Shown here: positions 1 through 9,595 of the stretch, piece after piece
Numbering within the stretch: position 1 is the stretch's first letter
How the letters are laid out: every line of letters begins with the position of its first letter
The notes under the pieces: model-generated
Seen by the model: only the letters and a program-made list of their open reading frames with translations
What the model was told of the DNA's origin: nothing
Database searches by the model: none
Made by a program: the position numbers and the translations under genes
Assembly: GCF_023074055.1 (NCBI RefSeq)
Contig: NZ_JADPKR010000013.1
Span: 592,332 to 656,331 of the forward strand
Direction: 5' to 3'
From: Bradyrhizobium sp. 141
Lineage (GTDB): Bacteria; Pseudomonadota; Alphaproteobacteria; Rhizobiales; Xanthobacteraceae
DNA: 64,000 nucleotides

Positions 1-371
1 ATGGCCGCGCAGGACGCTCCGAGCACGAAGGTGGCGAGCAATAGCAGCGAGGGTGTCGGCGCCAATGCCGTTGCCAGGGCCGCGAGGATGGCGCAGCCGA
101 GCGTGCGCAGGATCAGGCGCCGGTTCTCGAGAAGGTCGACAAGTGGCACCAGCAACAACAAGCCGAGCGCGTAGCCGAGCAGGGTCAACGTGCTGACGAG
201 ACCGGCCTGAAAGGTGGTCATGGCCAGGGATCGGCCGATCAGGCCAACCAGAATCTGCGGCGCGAACAAATTGGTGACGACGACGCCGGTCGTGACGGCG
301 CCGAGCCAGATCAGGGATCGCTCGGCGAGCTGCTTGGGGGATGCAAGCCTGCTGATTTCGGAGATGGTCAT
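1..371 (-). CDS. MFS transporter, N-terminal part (cut by window edge)
   Basis: The frame opens at an ATG at 371-369 and stays open to the window edge, giving 123 N-terminal residues. After a short polar leader (MTISEISRLASPKQ) come about four hydrophobic segments. The loop after the second reads VDLLENRRLILR, which resembles the motif A loop of major facilitator exporters. The protein is therefore probably an inner-membrane efflux or uptake carrier of the 12-helix type, with unknown substrate. It is divergent from the LysR gene at 465, the usual layout for a LysR regulator and its target. The C-terminal portion lies outside the window. Confidence 0.8.
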   Translation of the reverse strand, partial: MTISEISRLASPKQLAERSLIWLGAVTTGVVVTNLFAPQILVGLIGRSLAMTTFQAGLVSTLTLLGYALGLLLLVPLVDLLENRRLILRTLGCAILAALATALAPTPSLLLLATFVLGASCAA

Positions 372-428
372 GGGACCTCGCGGACTGGATGCGTGGTCCC
401 CTTTAAGCGGGACGTCTAATATGCTACA

Positions 429-451
429 ATTCAAATAAGTCTATAAAGAAT
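429..451. promoter_or_regulatory. Candidate LysR-type dyad between divergent MFS and LysR genes
   Basis: The 93-bp gap between the divergent starts is much more AT-rich than its flanks. It contains ATTC-N15-GAAT (429-432 and 448-451), a short dyad of the kind LysR proteins bind, 14 bp upstream of the LysR ATG. The arms are only 4 bp, so this is suggestive only. Confidence 0.3.
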
Positions 452-464
452 ATGCGAGTTTCTT

Positions 465-1367
465 ATGAATACCCATGACCTTGTCGCTTTCGTCGCGGTG
501 GTCGAGACCGGATCGATCGTGGCGGCATCGATGCGCCTCAATCTCACCCAGCCCGGCGTGACGCGGCGCATCCAGAATCTCGAGGAGATGCTGGGCGCGC
601 AGTTATTGGACCGCATGTCGAAACCACTGAAACCGACGGCCGCAGGGCATGAAGCCTATGAGCAGGGCCGCCGTCTGCTCAGAATGCTGGATGATCTCAA
701 GGCTGGCGTTGCCAATGATGGCGTGGTGCGAGGCGAGTTCAGGCTCGGCCTCACGCCGTTTCTCTCCGAGGCCGGGCTCAGCGCGCCGCTCGATGCGGTG
801 CGTGCCGAATTTCCGGCGCTGAGCGTGCGCGTCGTCTCGGGCTGGTCGCCCAACCAGGTCGAGCGGGTCAGCCGCAACGAGCTGGATGCCGCCGCGGTCT
901 GCCTGCCCGACGGGGCCGCACCGCCCGCCGATCTGGTCGCTGACGATCTCGGTTCGCAGCCCGTGGTGTTCGTCGTCGCGCGCGACACGAAGATCCCGCG
1001 CACCGTTGACCTCGAGCGCCTGTCGCAACTCTCATGGGTCATCAACCAGGACGGCTGCGGATTTCGCGACGCACTCAAGCGGAGCTTCGATGCCGAGCAT
1101 TTGCCGTTCACGGTCGCCGTGGAGGCGCTTGACAGCGAGCTTCGCCTGTCGCTCGTGGCGCGGGGCCTTGGCGTCGGCCTGGTGACGCCGCTCGCATTGA
1201 AGCGCAGCGCGTTTCGCGACAAGCTCAAGCCGGTCGCTGCGCGAGACTTCAATCCCGCCGTGCGCGCATGGCTGGTGCATCGCCCGCCCGCCGGGCGACT
1301 GGCCCGCCCGATCAACCTGTTCCGCGAAGGCCTGGATCGGGAGCTACAGGCTCTATGTCGCGCCTAA
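465..1367 (+). CDS. LysR-family transcriptional regulator
   Basis: This 300-residue protein has normal LysR length. Residues 1-60 form the winged helix-turn-helix (ASMRLNLTQPGVTRRIQNLE, with the typical pattern of early Ala, Leu and Pro). The rest fits the periplasmic-binding-protein-like effector domain. The gene is divergent from the MFS gene at 1-371, so that transporter is the likely target. No strong Shine-Dalgarno is visible before the ATG. The stop codon is the first part of a palindromic repeat (1366-1465). The ligand cannot be deduced from sequence. Confidence 0.9.
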   Translation: MNTHDLVAFVAVVETGSIVAASMRLNLTQPGVTRRIQNLEEMLGAQLLDRMSKPLKPTAAGHEAYEQGRRLLRMLDDLKAGVANDGVVRGEFRLGLTPFLSEAGLSAPLDAVRAEFPALSVRVVSGWSPNQVERVSRNELDAAAVCLPDGAAPPADLVADDLGSQPVVFVVARDTKIPRTVDLERLSQLSWVINQDGCGFRDALKRSFDAEHLPFTVAVEALDSELRLSLVARGLGVGLVTPLALKRSAFRDKLKPVAARDFNPAVRAWLVHRPPAGRLARPINLFREGLDRELQALCRA

Positions 1368-1465
1368 AGCGCGATGCGATTAGGAAAATCGCCATCGCGC
1401 TTTAGGTTGTTGTTTAAGCATGATCTTTTCGGAAAACCGCTGCGCACTTTTCCGGATCATGCTTT
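1366..1465. repeat. Intergenic double-palindrome repeat, type A copy 1
   Basis: Two nested dyads sit between convergent genes. The first has arms AAAGCGCGATG and CATCGCGCTTT (1366-1376, 1393-1403). The second has arms AAGCATGATC and GATCATGCTT (1416-1425, 1455-1464). The left end overlaps the LysR stop and the right end supplies the TAA stop of the minus-strand PLP enzyme. A second copy with the same outer parts but a different centre lies at 53500-53638. It probably also works as a bidirectional transcription stop. Confidence 0.85.
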
Positions 1466-2543
1466 AGCGCAGCTTCCCGCGTGCGGCCACCGGCAGCGTA
1501 CCGATGATCTCCTCGCCGCGGACCATCACGACCTCGTCCATCATGTTGACGACGACGCAGACGTGGTTCGGTACGATGCGGACGACGTCGCCGACATTGG
1601 GCCGCGTGTTGCTGCGGGACAGGTCGAGGAAGCCGTGCTCCTCGGCGAAGCGCGCGATCTTTGCTTCGGGGTGCTCCAGGATCAGGCCGTGGCCGTCGAG
1701 GCCGCCGGTGTCCGTGGTCAGCGTCTTCGAGCCGGCATCGAGGATGCCGCGCTCGGGCGCGGCGCGGCTCACCACCGTCGAATAGATGTGCAGCGCGCAG
1801 TCGTCCCAGGTGGCCGAACCGGCCGCGACCTGCATGCGGTCGTTGTAGATATAGGTGCCGAAGCGGTGCTCGGTGCCGCCCTTGAGCTTGCCGAGGTTCT
1901 TCAGGTTCGGCGTGCCGCCGGTCGAGACGATTTTCGCATCCAGCCCATGCACGCGCACGCCGGCAAGCGCCTCGTCGTAGAATTTCTGCGCGTCCGCCCA
2001 GCCGGTCTCGGTCGGATACATCATGAAGCCGGCGAACTGCAGTCCCTTGGACGCGGCGATCTCGCGCGCCAGCGCAATGGCTTCAGCCGGCGTCTCGACG
2101 CCGGCGCGCTTGCGGCCCGTATCGCATTCGACCACGACCGACAGCGGACGGCCCGACGCCGCGGCTGCCTTGGGCAGGCCGGCCACGACCGTCGAATTGT
2201 CGGCGGCGACCGTCATGTTGGCCTTGGCCTGGAGCGCGCCGAGCCGCGCCATCTTCTCTTCGCCGAGCAGGTTGTAGCTGATCAGGATGTCGTCGATGCC
2301 CGCGTTGGCCATGATCTCGGCTTCGCCCAGCTTCTGACAGGTGATGCCCTTCGCGCCGGCCGCGACCTGCATCTTGGCGATCGTCGGGTTCTTGTGCGTC
2401 TTGATGTGGGGGCGGTTGGCGATTCCGGCCTCGTCGCAGGCTTTCTGGATCCGCGCAATGTTGCGCTCGACCCTGTCCATGTCGATGACGGCGCAGGGCG
2501 TGCCGTATTCGCGGGCGATCTTGGCGGCGAGAGCAGTTGTCAT
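1464..2543 (-). CDS. DSD1/D-threonine aldolase-family PLP enzyme
   Basis: This 359-residue protein belongs to the fold III (alanine-racemase-like) PLP enzymes that include D-threonine aldolase and eukaryotic-type D-serine dehydratase. The motif RPHIKTHK places the Schiff-base lysine at about Lys48. Near the C-terminus, NHVC gives His327 and Cys329, the metal-binding pair of this family. The reaction is expected to be metal- and PLP-dependent cleavage or dehydration of a D-beta-hydroxy amino acid in the cytoplasm. Exact substrate is open. It lies downstream of uup on the same strand, separated by a palindrome (2560-2608). Confidence 0.87.
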   Translation of the reverse strand: MTTALAAKIAREYGTPCAVIDMDRVERNIARIQKACDEAGIANRPHIKTHKNPTIAKMQVAAGAKGITCQKLGEAEIMANAGIDDILISYNLLGEEKMARLGALQAKANMTVAADNSTVVAGLPKAAAASGRPLSVVVECDTGRKRAGVETPAEAIALAREIAASKGLQFAGFMMYPTETGWADAQKFYDEALAGVRVHGLDAKIVSTGGTPNLKNLGKLKGGTEHRFGTYIYNDRMQVAAGSATWDDCALHIYSTVVSRAAPERGILDAGSKTLTTDTGGLDGHGLILEHPEAKIARFAEEHGFLDLSRSNTRPNVGDVVRIVPNHVCVVVNMMDEVVMVRGEEIIGTLPVAARGKLR

Positions 2544-2559
2544 GGAAGTCCTTTAGTTG

Positions 2560-2608
2560 GCGCGTATTCTGATCGCAAAACCGGTCTCCACTTTTGCGGA
2601 ATACGCGC
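2560..2608. repeat. Palindromic repeat, type B
   Basis: Outer arms GCGCGTATTC (2560-2569) and GAATACGCGC (2599-2608) enclose inner arms GCAAAA (2575-2580) and TTTTGC (2592-2597). It lies between two co-directional minus-strand genes and touches the uup stop codon. It may attenuate read-through or protect the 3' end of the uup message. Confidence 0.75.
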
Positions 2609-4419
2609 TATGCCTGTTCTATCTCTTCACGCAGCATTTCAAGTTCGAGCCAGCGCTCTTCGGCGGCGGACAAATCTTCATGCGCCTTGGCGATGGCGGC
2701 GGATGTATCGTCGAATCCCTTGCGATCCTTGGCATAGAGGTTGGGATCGTCGAGCACGCGCTGCAGCTTGGCGATGTCGGCCTGCAGCGTTTCCATCCTC
2801 TTCGGTAGCGTTTCCAGCGCGTGCTTCTCGTTGAAGCTGAGCTTGCGCTTTGGCGAGGAGGCGGGAGCGGCCGGCCGCTCCTCTTTCTTTTCGGCCGGGG
2901 CTTGCGCCTTCGCCGTCTCGCGCTTCAGGTCCGCACCGCGCTGCGTCAGCATGTCTGTGTAGCCGCCGGCATATTCGATCCATTTGCCGTTGCCCTCGGG
3001 CGCGATCACCGAGGTGACGACGCGGTCGAGGAAGTCGCGGTCGTGGCTGATCAGGATGACGGTGCCCTCGTAGTCGCCGAGCATCTCCTCGAGCACGTCG
3101 AGCGTTTCGAGATCGAGATCGTTGGTCGGCTCGTCCAGGACCAGGAGATTCGACGGCTTTGCCAGCGCACGCGCGAGCATCAGCCGGCCGCGCTCGCCGC
3201 CCGAGAGCACCTCCACCGGAGTGCCGCGCTGCTCCTGCGCGAACAGGAAGTCCTTCATGTAGCCGACGACGTGCTTCGGCTTGCCGCCGACCATGATTTG
3301 ATCGCCGCGCCCGCCGGTCAGGGCTTCCGCCAGCGTCGATTTGGGATCGAGGCTTTCGCGGTGCTGGTCGAGCGTGGCCGTCTCCAGATTGGCGCCGAGA
3401 CGTATCGTGCCGGAATCCGGCTGCATGCCGCCGGTGAGCAGATTGACCAGCGTGGTCTTGCCGGCGCCGTTCGGTCCGATGATGCCGAGCCGGTCGCCGC
3501 GCTGGATGCGGGTCGAAAAACTCTCGACGATCTTGCGCTCGCCATAGGCCTTGGTGACGCCCTTGGCCTCGATCACGAGCTTGCCCGACTGCTCCGCTTC
3601 GGCCGCCGCGAGACTGGCGGTGCCGGCGGTGCCGCGATAATTGCGGCGCTGGTCGCGCAGCGTGTGCAGATTGGCGAGGCGCTTGACGTTGCGCTTGCGC
3701 CGGCCGGAGACGCCGTGGCGCAGCCAGTGCTCTTCGTCGACGATCTTGCGGTCGAGCTTGTGCTGGTCGCGCTCTTCCTCCGCCAGCACCTCGTCGCGCC
3801 AGGTCTCGAACGAGGCAAAGCCGCGGTCGATCTGCTTGATCTTGCCGCGGTCGAGCCACGCCGTGGAGCGCGACAGATTGGTCAGGAAGCGGCGGTCGTG
3901 GCTGATGATCACCAGCGCGCTGCGGCGGCTGTCCAGCTCCTGTTCCAGCCACTCGATGGTGGCGAGATCGAGATGGTTGGTCGGCTCGTCCAGCAGCAAA
4001 ATGTCGGGCGAAGGCGCCAGCACATACGCCAGCGCCGCGCGACGGGCTTCACCCCCGGAGACATTGTGCGGGTTCTCATCGCCCGTGAGCCCGAGCTGCT
4101 CCAAGAGATAGCGTGCCTGATGCTGATCGTCGCCGGGCGCGAGGCCGGACTCGACATAGGCGAGCGTGGTCTTGTGCTCGCCGAAGTCAGGTTCCTGCGG
4201 CAAATAGCGCACGGTCGCGCCGGGCTGCACGAAGCGCATGCCGCCGTCGGGCTCGGCGAGACCGGCCGCGATCTTCAGCAGCGTCGACTTGCCCGAGCCG
4301 TTGCGGCCGATCAGGCAGACGCGCTCGCTTGGTGCGACGTTGAGCTCGACGCCTGACAGCAGCGGCGTGCCGCCAAAGGTCAGCCTGATGTCCTTGAGTT
4401 GGATCAGCGGCGGCGCCAT
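2608..4419 (-). CDS. uup: ABC-F ATPase, Uup type
   Basis: The 603-residue protein has two ABC nucleotide-binding domains and no membrane segment, so it is a soluble ABC-F protein. Walker A motifs are GRNGSGKST and GPNGAGKTT, signatures VSGGE and LSGGE, and Walker B motifs LLLDEPTNHLD and LVLDEPTNDLD. Following domain 2 are a Pro/Ala/Lys-rich linker and a roughly 80-residue coiled coil beginning KRKLSFNEKHALETLPKR, the Uup-type DNA-binding tail. ABC-F proteins act at the ribosome; Uup is also linked to DNA repair and transposon excision in E. coli. The gene begins 2 bp after the DUF188 stop, so the two are co-transcribed. Confidence 0.9.
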   Translation of the reverse strand: MAPPLIQLKDIRLTFGGTPLLSGVELNVAPSERVCLIGRNGSGKSTLLKIAAGLAEPDGGMRFVQPGATVRYLPQEPDFGEHKTTLAYVESGLAPGDDQHQARYLLEQLGLTGDENPHNVSGGEARRAALAYVLAPSPDILLLDEPTNHLDLATIEWLEQELDSRRSALVIISHDRRFLTNLSRSTAWLDRGKIKQIDRGFASFETWRDEVLAEEERDQHKLDRKIVDEEHWLRHGVSGRRKRNVKRLANLHTLRDQRRNYRGTAGTASLAAAEAEQSGKLVIEAKGVTKAYGERKIVESFSTRIQRGDRLGIIGPNGAGKTTLVNLLTGGMQPDSGTIRLGANLETATLDQHRESLDPKSTLAEALTGGRGDQIMVGGKPKHVVGYMKDFLFAQEQRGTPVEVLSGGERGRLMLARALAKPSNLLVLDEPTNDLDLETLDVLEEMLGDYEGTVILISHDRDFLDRVVTSVIAPEGNGKWIEYAGGYTDMLTQRGADLKRETAKAQAPAEKKEERPAAPASSPKRKLSFNEKHALETLPKRMETLQADIAKLQRVLDDPNLYAKDRKGFDDTSAAIAKAHEDLSAAEERWLELEMLREEIEQA

Positions 4420-4421
4420 GG

Positions 4422-4913
4422 TCAGCTCTGGCTGGTTGCGGCTGTATCCGCGCGCCTGCGCTGGATCCGGCGCAGGGTTTGGTCGAGCGCCGAGAGGAAG
4501 GTGGAGCGATCGCGCGGCGCGAACGATCGGGGGCCGCCGGTGACTTCGCCGGCCGAACGCAAATCAGTCATGAGGTTGCGCACCGCCAGCGTCATCCCGA
4601 TCGACTCTTCCGTGAACGGTTTTCCGTTCGGCGCGATCACATCGGCGCCCGCCTTCACGCAGCGGCTCGCCAGCGGAATGTCCGATGTCACGACGACGTC
4701 GCCGGGCTTGGCGCGCTCGGCGATCCAGTCGTCGGCCGCGTCCATGCCGGCGCCGGCCGCGATCCGCTCGATCAGCGGATCGTGCGGCACGCGAATGAAA
4801 TTGCCTGCGACGACGCTCACGGGCACGCCGTGCCGGTTCGCGACGCGATAGATCTCGTCCTTCACCGGACAGGCGTCGGCGTCGACATAGATGCGCGTGG
4901 GGGTGTCGGTCAT
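4422..4913 (-). CDS. YaiI/YqxD-family (DUF188) protein, PIN-like
   Basis: The 163-residue protein starts [20 protein letters not shown], the hallmark N-terminus of the YaiI/YqxD family. [11 protein letters not shown] and [11 protein letters not shown] are also typical, and the acidic residues resemble a PIN-like nuclease site. The open frame continues upstream over the neighbouring gene, but homology begins at this ATG and the family is about 150-160 residues long. Function in the family is not established. It leads the transcript with uup immediately downstream. Confidence 0.88.
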   Translation of the reverse strand: MTDTPTRIYVDADACPVKDEIYRVANRHGVPVSVVAGNFIRVPHDPLIERIAAGAGMDAADDWIAERAKPGDVVVTSDIPLASRCVKAGADVIAPNGKPFTEESIGMTLAVRNLMTDLRSAGEVTGGPRSFAPRDRSTFLSALDQTLRRIQRRRADTAATSQS

Positions 4914-5018
4914 TGGCCGCGTGGTACCCCATTCGGGCCGCAAAGGCGAGGGGATTGACCGGTGTTCCCCTAGGCCTACGATTGGCCTGAAACAACAAGA
5001 ATGCAGGGAACGCCCATC

Positions 5019-5819
5019 ATGCCGAACCGGCTCGAAACCCACCGCGTCGAGGCCTACAACACCGCCAGGCAATCCGAAAACAAGATGAATGACGACAATG
5101 TGGCGCGCCGCTTCGGCTTTTCCGGCGGGCTGGTCCCGGGCGTCGATGTCTTCGCCTACATGATGCACGTGCCGATTGCCCGCTGGGGCCGCGATTTCCT
5201 CAGCCGCGGGCTGGTCGAGGCGCGCTTCATCAAGCCGGTCTATGATGGCGAGATCGCCGATGTCGATGCAACCGAGCACAACGAGTTGCTGACGATAGAG
5301 GTGTTCAGCCGCACCGAGCTCTGCGCGACCGGAACGGCCTCGCTGCCGGCCGCGGCGCCGGCGGTGTTGCTGAGCGACTATGTCGCGGCGCCCGTGGTCG
5401 CCGAGCGCAAGCCCGTCAGTCCCGCGACGTTCGTAACAGGCAAGTGGCTCGGCACGACGCCGCGCCGCTGGGCCGGGCAGCACGCGGCCGATTATCTCGT
5501 TGACATCAGGGAGACCGACCCAATCTTCGCGCGCGAGGGGCTCGGCCATCCCGGCCTGATCCAGCGCGTGATGAACCGCGTGCTGGTCGACAACACCATT
5601 CTTGGTCCGTGGATCCACGTCGGCAGCCGCATGCAGCTGTTGTCGGCCGCGCGCGCCGGTGATGAGATCACCGCGCGGGCGAAAGTCACCGCAAACTACG
5701 AGAAGAAAGGCCACCGCTTCGTCGAGCTCGACGCGCTCGTCGTCGCCAACGGCACGACGCCGGTTGCGCACTGCCAGCACACCGCGATCTACCAGCCGCG
5801 CGAGCACGCGGTGGCCTAG
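5019..5819 (+). CDS. Hot-dog fold (MaoC-like) protein of unknown substrate
   Basis: About 266 residues. [19 protein letters not shown] followed by [16 protein letters not shown] resembles the core of MaoC-like hot-dog hydratases/thioesterases, where the Gly-rich stretch and the RFxxPVxxG element recur. A second half with the phrase [22 protein letters not shown] looks like another hot-dog repeat, suggesting a double hot-dog fold. The start at 5019 is preferred over the in-frame ATG at 5001 because AGGGAA lies about 8 nt ahead of it. It is divergent from the DUF188-uup unit. CoA-ester substrates are likely but unproven. Confidence 0.7.
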   Translation: MPNRLETHRVEAYNTARQSENKMNDDNVARRFGFSGGLVPGVDVFAYMMHVPIARWGRDFLSRGLVEARFIKPVYDGEIADVDATEHNELLTIEVFSRTELCATGTASLPAAAPAVLLSDYVAAPVVAERKPVSPATFVTGKWLGTTPRRWAGQHAADYLVDIRETDPIFAREGLGHPGLIQRVMNRVLVDNTILGPWIHVGSRMQLLSAARAGDEITARAKVTANYEKKGHRFVELDALVVANGTTPVAHCQHTAIYQPREHAVA

Positions 5820-5842
5820 GCAAGGGGCATGTCGTCACCACA

Positions 5843-5925
5843 CCGTCATGCCCGGGCTTGTCCCGGGCATCCACGTTCTTTACGTGTCAAGGCGTGGATG
5901 GCCGGGTCAAGCCCGGCCATGACGG
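5843..5925. repeat. Palindromic repeat, type C
   Basis: An imperfect dyad with ends CCGTCATGCCCGGGC and GCCCGGCCATGACGG and an inner CCACG/CGTGG pair fills the gap between the convergent hot-dog and CoxL-like genes. It resembles the dispersed REP-like elements common in Bradyrhizobium-type genomes. Confidence 0.75.
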
Positions 5926-5941
5926 CGGAAAGAGCGCAGGC

Positions 5942-8314
5942 TCAGGCCGCCTTCACCTTCGCGTCCTGGATCGCGCGCCACACCCGCTCCGGGGTCAGCG
6001 GCATGTCGATGTGCTTGATGCCGTAGTCCGACAACGCGTCGAGTACCGCGTTCACCACCGTCGACAGGCTGCCGGCGCAGCCGGCTTCGCCGCAGCCCTT
6101 GCTGCCGAGCGGATTGGTCGTGGCCGGCACCGGGTGATCGCCGACCGTCATGTTCGGCACGTCCTCGGCGCGGGGCAGCGCGTAGTCCATCAGCGAGCCC
6201 GTGATCGGCTGGCCGCTTTCGTCGTAGCGGATGTGCTCCATCAGCGCTTGTCCGATGCCCTGGACGACGCCGCCATGGAGCTGGCCTGCGACCAGCAGCG
6301 GGTTGATCACCGTGCCGAAATCGTTGACCGCGCTGTAGCGCACGATCTGCACCACGCCGGTCTCCGGATCGATCTCGACTTCCGCGACGTGGCAGCCGTT
6401 CGGGAAGGCCGAGGGCACCGGCTCGCTGGTGTGGTCGACGTCGAGGCTGTCGGGCACGCCGTCCGGCGTCTTGCCGTCGTGCAGCTTCTTAGCGAGCTCC
6501 ATGATGTCGATGCTGCGGTCGGTGCCGGCGATGGTGAAGCTGCCGCCTTCGAACTCGATGTCGGCCTCGGAGGCCTCCAGCATGTGCGCCGCGGCGCGCT
6601 TGCCCTTCTCGATGACGAGCTTTGCGGCGCCCACGATCGCCATGCCGCTCGCGGTGATCGAGCGCGAGCCGCCGGTGCCGTTGCCGGTATGGACGATGTC
6701 GCTGTCGCCCTGCACCAGTTTCACGCTCTCGAAGGGGACGCCGAGTTGCTCGGACAACACCTGCGCGAACGGCGTCGCATGGCCCTGGCCGTAATCGAGC
6801 GTGCCGGTGATGAGCTGCACCGTGCCGTCGGGATCGAACACGATCTTGCCGAGCTCGACGCCGGGCGGCGCGGTGACTTCGAGATAGGAGCCGACGGCGA
6901 TGCCGCGTAGCTTGCCGGCCTTTTTGCTCTCCTTCTTGCGCTTCGCAAAATTCTCGTGGTCGGAGATTTCAAGCGCCTTGTTGAACACGGCCTGGAAGTC
7001 GCCGCTGTCATAGGTGACGCCGGAGGACGCCGCGAACGGCATCTGGTTCGGCTTGATGAAGTTGCGCTTGCGCAAGGTCAGCCGGTTGATGCCCATCTCG
7101 TCGGCGGCGCGGTCGATCAGTCGCTCCATGTAATAGTTCGCCTCGGGCCGGCCGGCACCGCGATAGGCGCCCATCAGCGTGGTGTTGGTCAGCACCACCT
7201 TGATGTCGACCGCCATCAAGGGCGTGCGGTAGACGCTGGAAAAATTCTTGCCGGTGTTGAGCGAGAGCGGCCCCGGCGCGACGCCGGTGATGTAGGCGCC
7301 GAGATTGCCGTAGCCTTCGAGCTTGGCCGCGAGGAAATGCCCCTCGGCATCGAGCGCGAGCTCGGCGTGGATTTTTTGCGCGCGGCCGTGGCTGTCGGAG
7401 AGGAAGGCGGTCGAGCGTTCGTCGAGCCATTTCACCGGCCGTCCCAGTGCCTTCGCCGCGTACAGGATGCACATGTATTCGGGATAGTTGATGTTCTTCA
7501 TGCCGAAGGAGCCGCCGACATTGGCGGTGAGGATGCGCACCTTCTCGTTCGGCACTTTCAGGTTCTTGGCGAGGTTGGCGCGGTTGCCCGCGACTCCCTG
7601 GGTCGGCACCTGAAGCGTATAGCGCTCGGTTGTCTTGTCGTAGGAGGCAAGGCCGACGCGCGGCTCCATCGAGACTACGGCGACACGGGTGTTCTCGATG
7701 TCGATCCTGGTGACATGGGCGGCGCTGGCAAAGGCCGCGTTCACCTTGTCGATGTCGCCATAATGGTAGTCGAGCGCCACGTTATCAGGGATGTGCTCAT
7801 AGAGCTGCGGCGCGCCGGGCCTGGAAGCTTCCTCGGGGTCGGTCACGGCCGGGAGCGGCTCGACGTCGAGCTCGACCGCCTCGGCCGCATCGCGGGCCTG
7901 CGCCAGCGTCTCGGCCACCACGAAGGCGACGGGATCGCCGACGAAGCGGACCTTGTCGGTCGCGAGCGGCTGGCGGTTGGTCTGAAGCAGGGGCGAGCCG
8001 TCGCGGCTCTTCAGCGGCAGGCCGCAGGTGAAGGGGCCGTAGCCGGCGGCATCGAGATCCTTGCCGGTCCAAACCCCCAGCACGCCCGGCAACGCCTTGG
8101 CGGCGTCAATGCCGAGACCGCGGATGATGCCATGGGCGTGGGTGGAACGGACGACCACGGCATAGGCCTGGCCGGGCAGGTTGAAATCGTCGGTATAGCG
8201 GCCCTTGCCGCGCACCAGCGTGTCGTCCTCCTTGCGGCGGACGGGCTGCCCGACGCCATATTTTTGCAGTGCAATAGCGTTTTCGAGCGTGGACGATTTG
8301 GTGTGTTCTTGCAT
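5942..8314 (-). CDS. Molybdenum hydroxylase large subunit, form II CoxL-like
   Basis: About 790 residues from the ATG at 8314, which has a weak AGGT ribosome site and is followed by the family core (VGQPVRRKEDDTLVRGKGRY). This is the Mo-cofactor-binding subunit of xanthine dehydrogenase/CO dehydrogenase-type enzymes. The active-site loop reads AYRGAGR (near residue 383), the form II signature; true CO dehydrogenase (form I) has AYxCSFR. The catalytic Glu lies in KGCGEAGCAGS (about Glu743). Such enzymes normally need FAD (CoxM) and 2Fe-2S (CoxS) partners, but neither lies beside it. Oxidation of an aldehyde or N-heterocycle is more likely than CO oxidation. Confidence 0.88.
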   Translation of the reverse strand: MQEHTKSSTLENAIALQKYGVGQPVRRKEDDTLVRGKGRYTDDFNLPGQAYAVVVRSTHAHGIIRGLGIDAAKALPGVLGVWTGKDLDAAGYGPFTCGLPLKSRDGSPLLQTNRQPLATDKVRFVGDPVAFVVAETLAQARDAAEAVELDVEPLPAVTDPEEASRPGAPQLYEHIPDNVALDYHYGDIDKVNAAFASAAHVTRIDIENTRVAVVSMEPRVGLASYDKTTERYTLQVPTQGVAGNRANLAKNLKVPNEKVRILTANVGGSFGMKNINYPEYMCILYAAKALGRPVKWLDERSTAFLSDSHGRAQKIHAELALDAEGHFLAAKLEGYGNLGAYITGVAPGPLSLNTGKNFSSVYRTPLMAVDIKVVLTNTTLMGAYRGAGRPEANYYMERLIDRAADEMGINRLTLRKRNFIKPNQMPFAASSGVTYDSGDFQAVFNKALEISDHENFAKRKKESKKAGKLRGIAVGSYLEVTAPPGVELGKIVFDPDGTVQLITGTLDYGQGHATPFAQVLSEQLGVPFESVKLVQGDSDIVHTGNGTGGSRSITASGMAIVGAAKLVIEKGKRAAAHMLEASEADIEFEGGSFTIAGTDRSIDIMELAKKLHDGKTPDGVPDSLDVDHTSEPVPSAFPNGCHVAEVEIDPETGVVQIVRYSAVNDFGTVINPLLVAGQLHGGVVQGIGQALMEHIRYDESGQPITGSLMDYALPRAEDVPNMTVGDHPVPATTNPLGSKGCGEAGCAGSLSTVVNAVLDALSDYGIKHIDMPLTPERVWRAIQDAKVKAA

Positions 8315-8523
8315 GGAATTGACCTGAAAAGCCGGCATTTGCGCATTTTCGCGGCAGCGGGGGACCGGACTCCACTGAGATAACCCACCACCCTGTTCAC
8401 GACAACGCACGAATGGGCATGGTCCCATGTGATGCGTTGTTGCGCATACCCGCCGCGCTGCTAATGTTTCAGGCGAAAAAGCAATTCCAGACCGGCCCGA
8501 CCGGCCGCGGAAAGACAGTTTGT

Positions 8524-9594
8524 ATGAATGACCACACGCGGCTCCGCGACGGCCATGCGCCGCACGGTGAGCTGGGGTCGATGGCGGCGGTGGCGTTGGC
8601 CACCGAACCGGCCGTTGGCGCGCACGCGTCGGGAACCGGCGTCTATGCGGCGCTGGACCTCGGCACCAACAATTGCAGGCTGCTGATCGCCTGTCCGACC
8701 CAGGATGGCTTTCGCGTCGTCGATTCCTTCTCGCGCATCATCCGGCTCGGGGAGGGTGTCTCGGCGACCGGCTGCATCAGCGATGCCGCCATCGAGCGCG
8801 CCATCGCCGCGCTCAGCATCTGTCGCGACAAGATCAACTTACGGAAAGCGCGGCGGTTGCGGCTGATCGCAACCGAGGCCTGCCGCGCGGCCTCGAATGC
8901 GGAGGGTTTCCGCAGCCGTGTCGCGGCCGAGACCGGCATCGAGCTCGAGGTGATCGACCGCGAGACCGAGGCCGCGCTCGCCGTGCTCGGCTGCTCGCCG
9001 CTGGTCGACCCGAGGGGGCGTGGCGCGATCCTGTTCGACATCGGCGGCGGCTCGACCGAGCTGGTGCGGATCGAGCGCGACCCGGAAAATCCGGAGCCGC
9101 GCATCAAGGCCTGGATGTCGATCCCCTATGGTGTGGTGACGCTCGCCGAGCAGTTCGGCGGCCGCGACGTGACGCCGGAGATTTATGCTGCGATGGAGCA
9201 GGTGGTCGCGAACCACGTCGCGCCGTTCGCGGAAGAGCATGGCGGCGATCTCGCCGACATGCACCTGCTGGGCACATCAGGCACGGTGACGACGCTCGCC
9301 GGTATCCATCTCAACCTCGCGCGCTACGACCGCCGCCGCATCGACAGCATCTGGATGAACGATTCCGACATCACCGCGACCATCAACAAGCTGCTCGGCA
9401 TGAGCTACGAGGAGCGCGCCGGCAACAACTGCATCAGCGTCGAGCGCGCCGATCTCGTGCTCGCCGGCTGCGCCATCCTCGATGCCATCAGGCGCGCCTT
9501 TCCGCTGCCGCGCCTGCGCGTCGCCGACCGCGGCCTGCGCGAAGGCATGCTGGTCGAGATGATGCGCGAGGACGGCGCGCTCAGGAGCTGGTGA
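8524..9594 (+). CDS. Ppx/GppA family phosphatase (exopolyphosphatase-type)
   Basis: 356 residues from the ATG at 8524, which follows a GGAAAG ribosome site; an earlier in-frame ATG at 8413 lacks one. The ASKHA ATPase fold shows in [14 protein letters not shown] (phosphate loop 1), [10 protein letters not shown] (loop 2) and [11 protein letters not shown]. The enzyme would hydrolyse polyphosphate or the pppGpp terminal phosphate in the cytoplasm. The C-terminal HD-like domain of long Ppx proteins is missing, as in many short alphaproteobacterial members. rlmE starts 1 nt after the stop, so the pair is co-transcribed. Confidence 0.9.
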   Translation: MNDHTRLRDGHAPHGELGSMAAVALATEPAVGAHASGTGVYAALDLGTNNCRLLIACPTQDGFRVVDSFSRIIRLGEGVSATGCISDAAIERAIAALSICRDKINLRKARRLRLIATEACRAASNAEGFRSRVAAETGIELEVIDRETEAALAVLGCSPLVDPRGRGAILFDIGGGSTELVRIERDPENPEPRIKAWMSIPYGVVTLAEQFGGRDVTPEIYAAMEQVVANHVAPFAEEHGGDLADMHLLGTSGTVTTLAGIHLNLARYDRRRIDSIWMNDSDITATINKLLGMSYEERAGNNCISVERADLVLAGCAILDAIRRAFPLPRLRVADRGLREGMLVEMMREDGALRSW

Positions 9595-9595
9595 G

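Noticed and set aside
2821..4356. A 511-residue plus-strand frame opposite uup
   Set aside because: Low-complexity Ala/Arg/Leu composition and exact antisense to the conserved uup gene.
4422..5807. A 461-residue frame covering the DUF188 gene and the hot-dog gene antisense
   Set aside because: Only the last 163 residues match a family; the rest is a shadow of the plus-strand hot-dog gene.
5942..8314. True aerobic CO dehydrogenase
   Set aside because: The active-site loop is AYRGAGR (form II), not the AYxCSFR loop of CO-oxidising enzymes.
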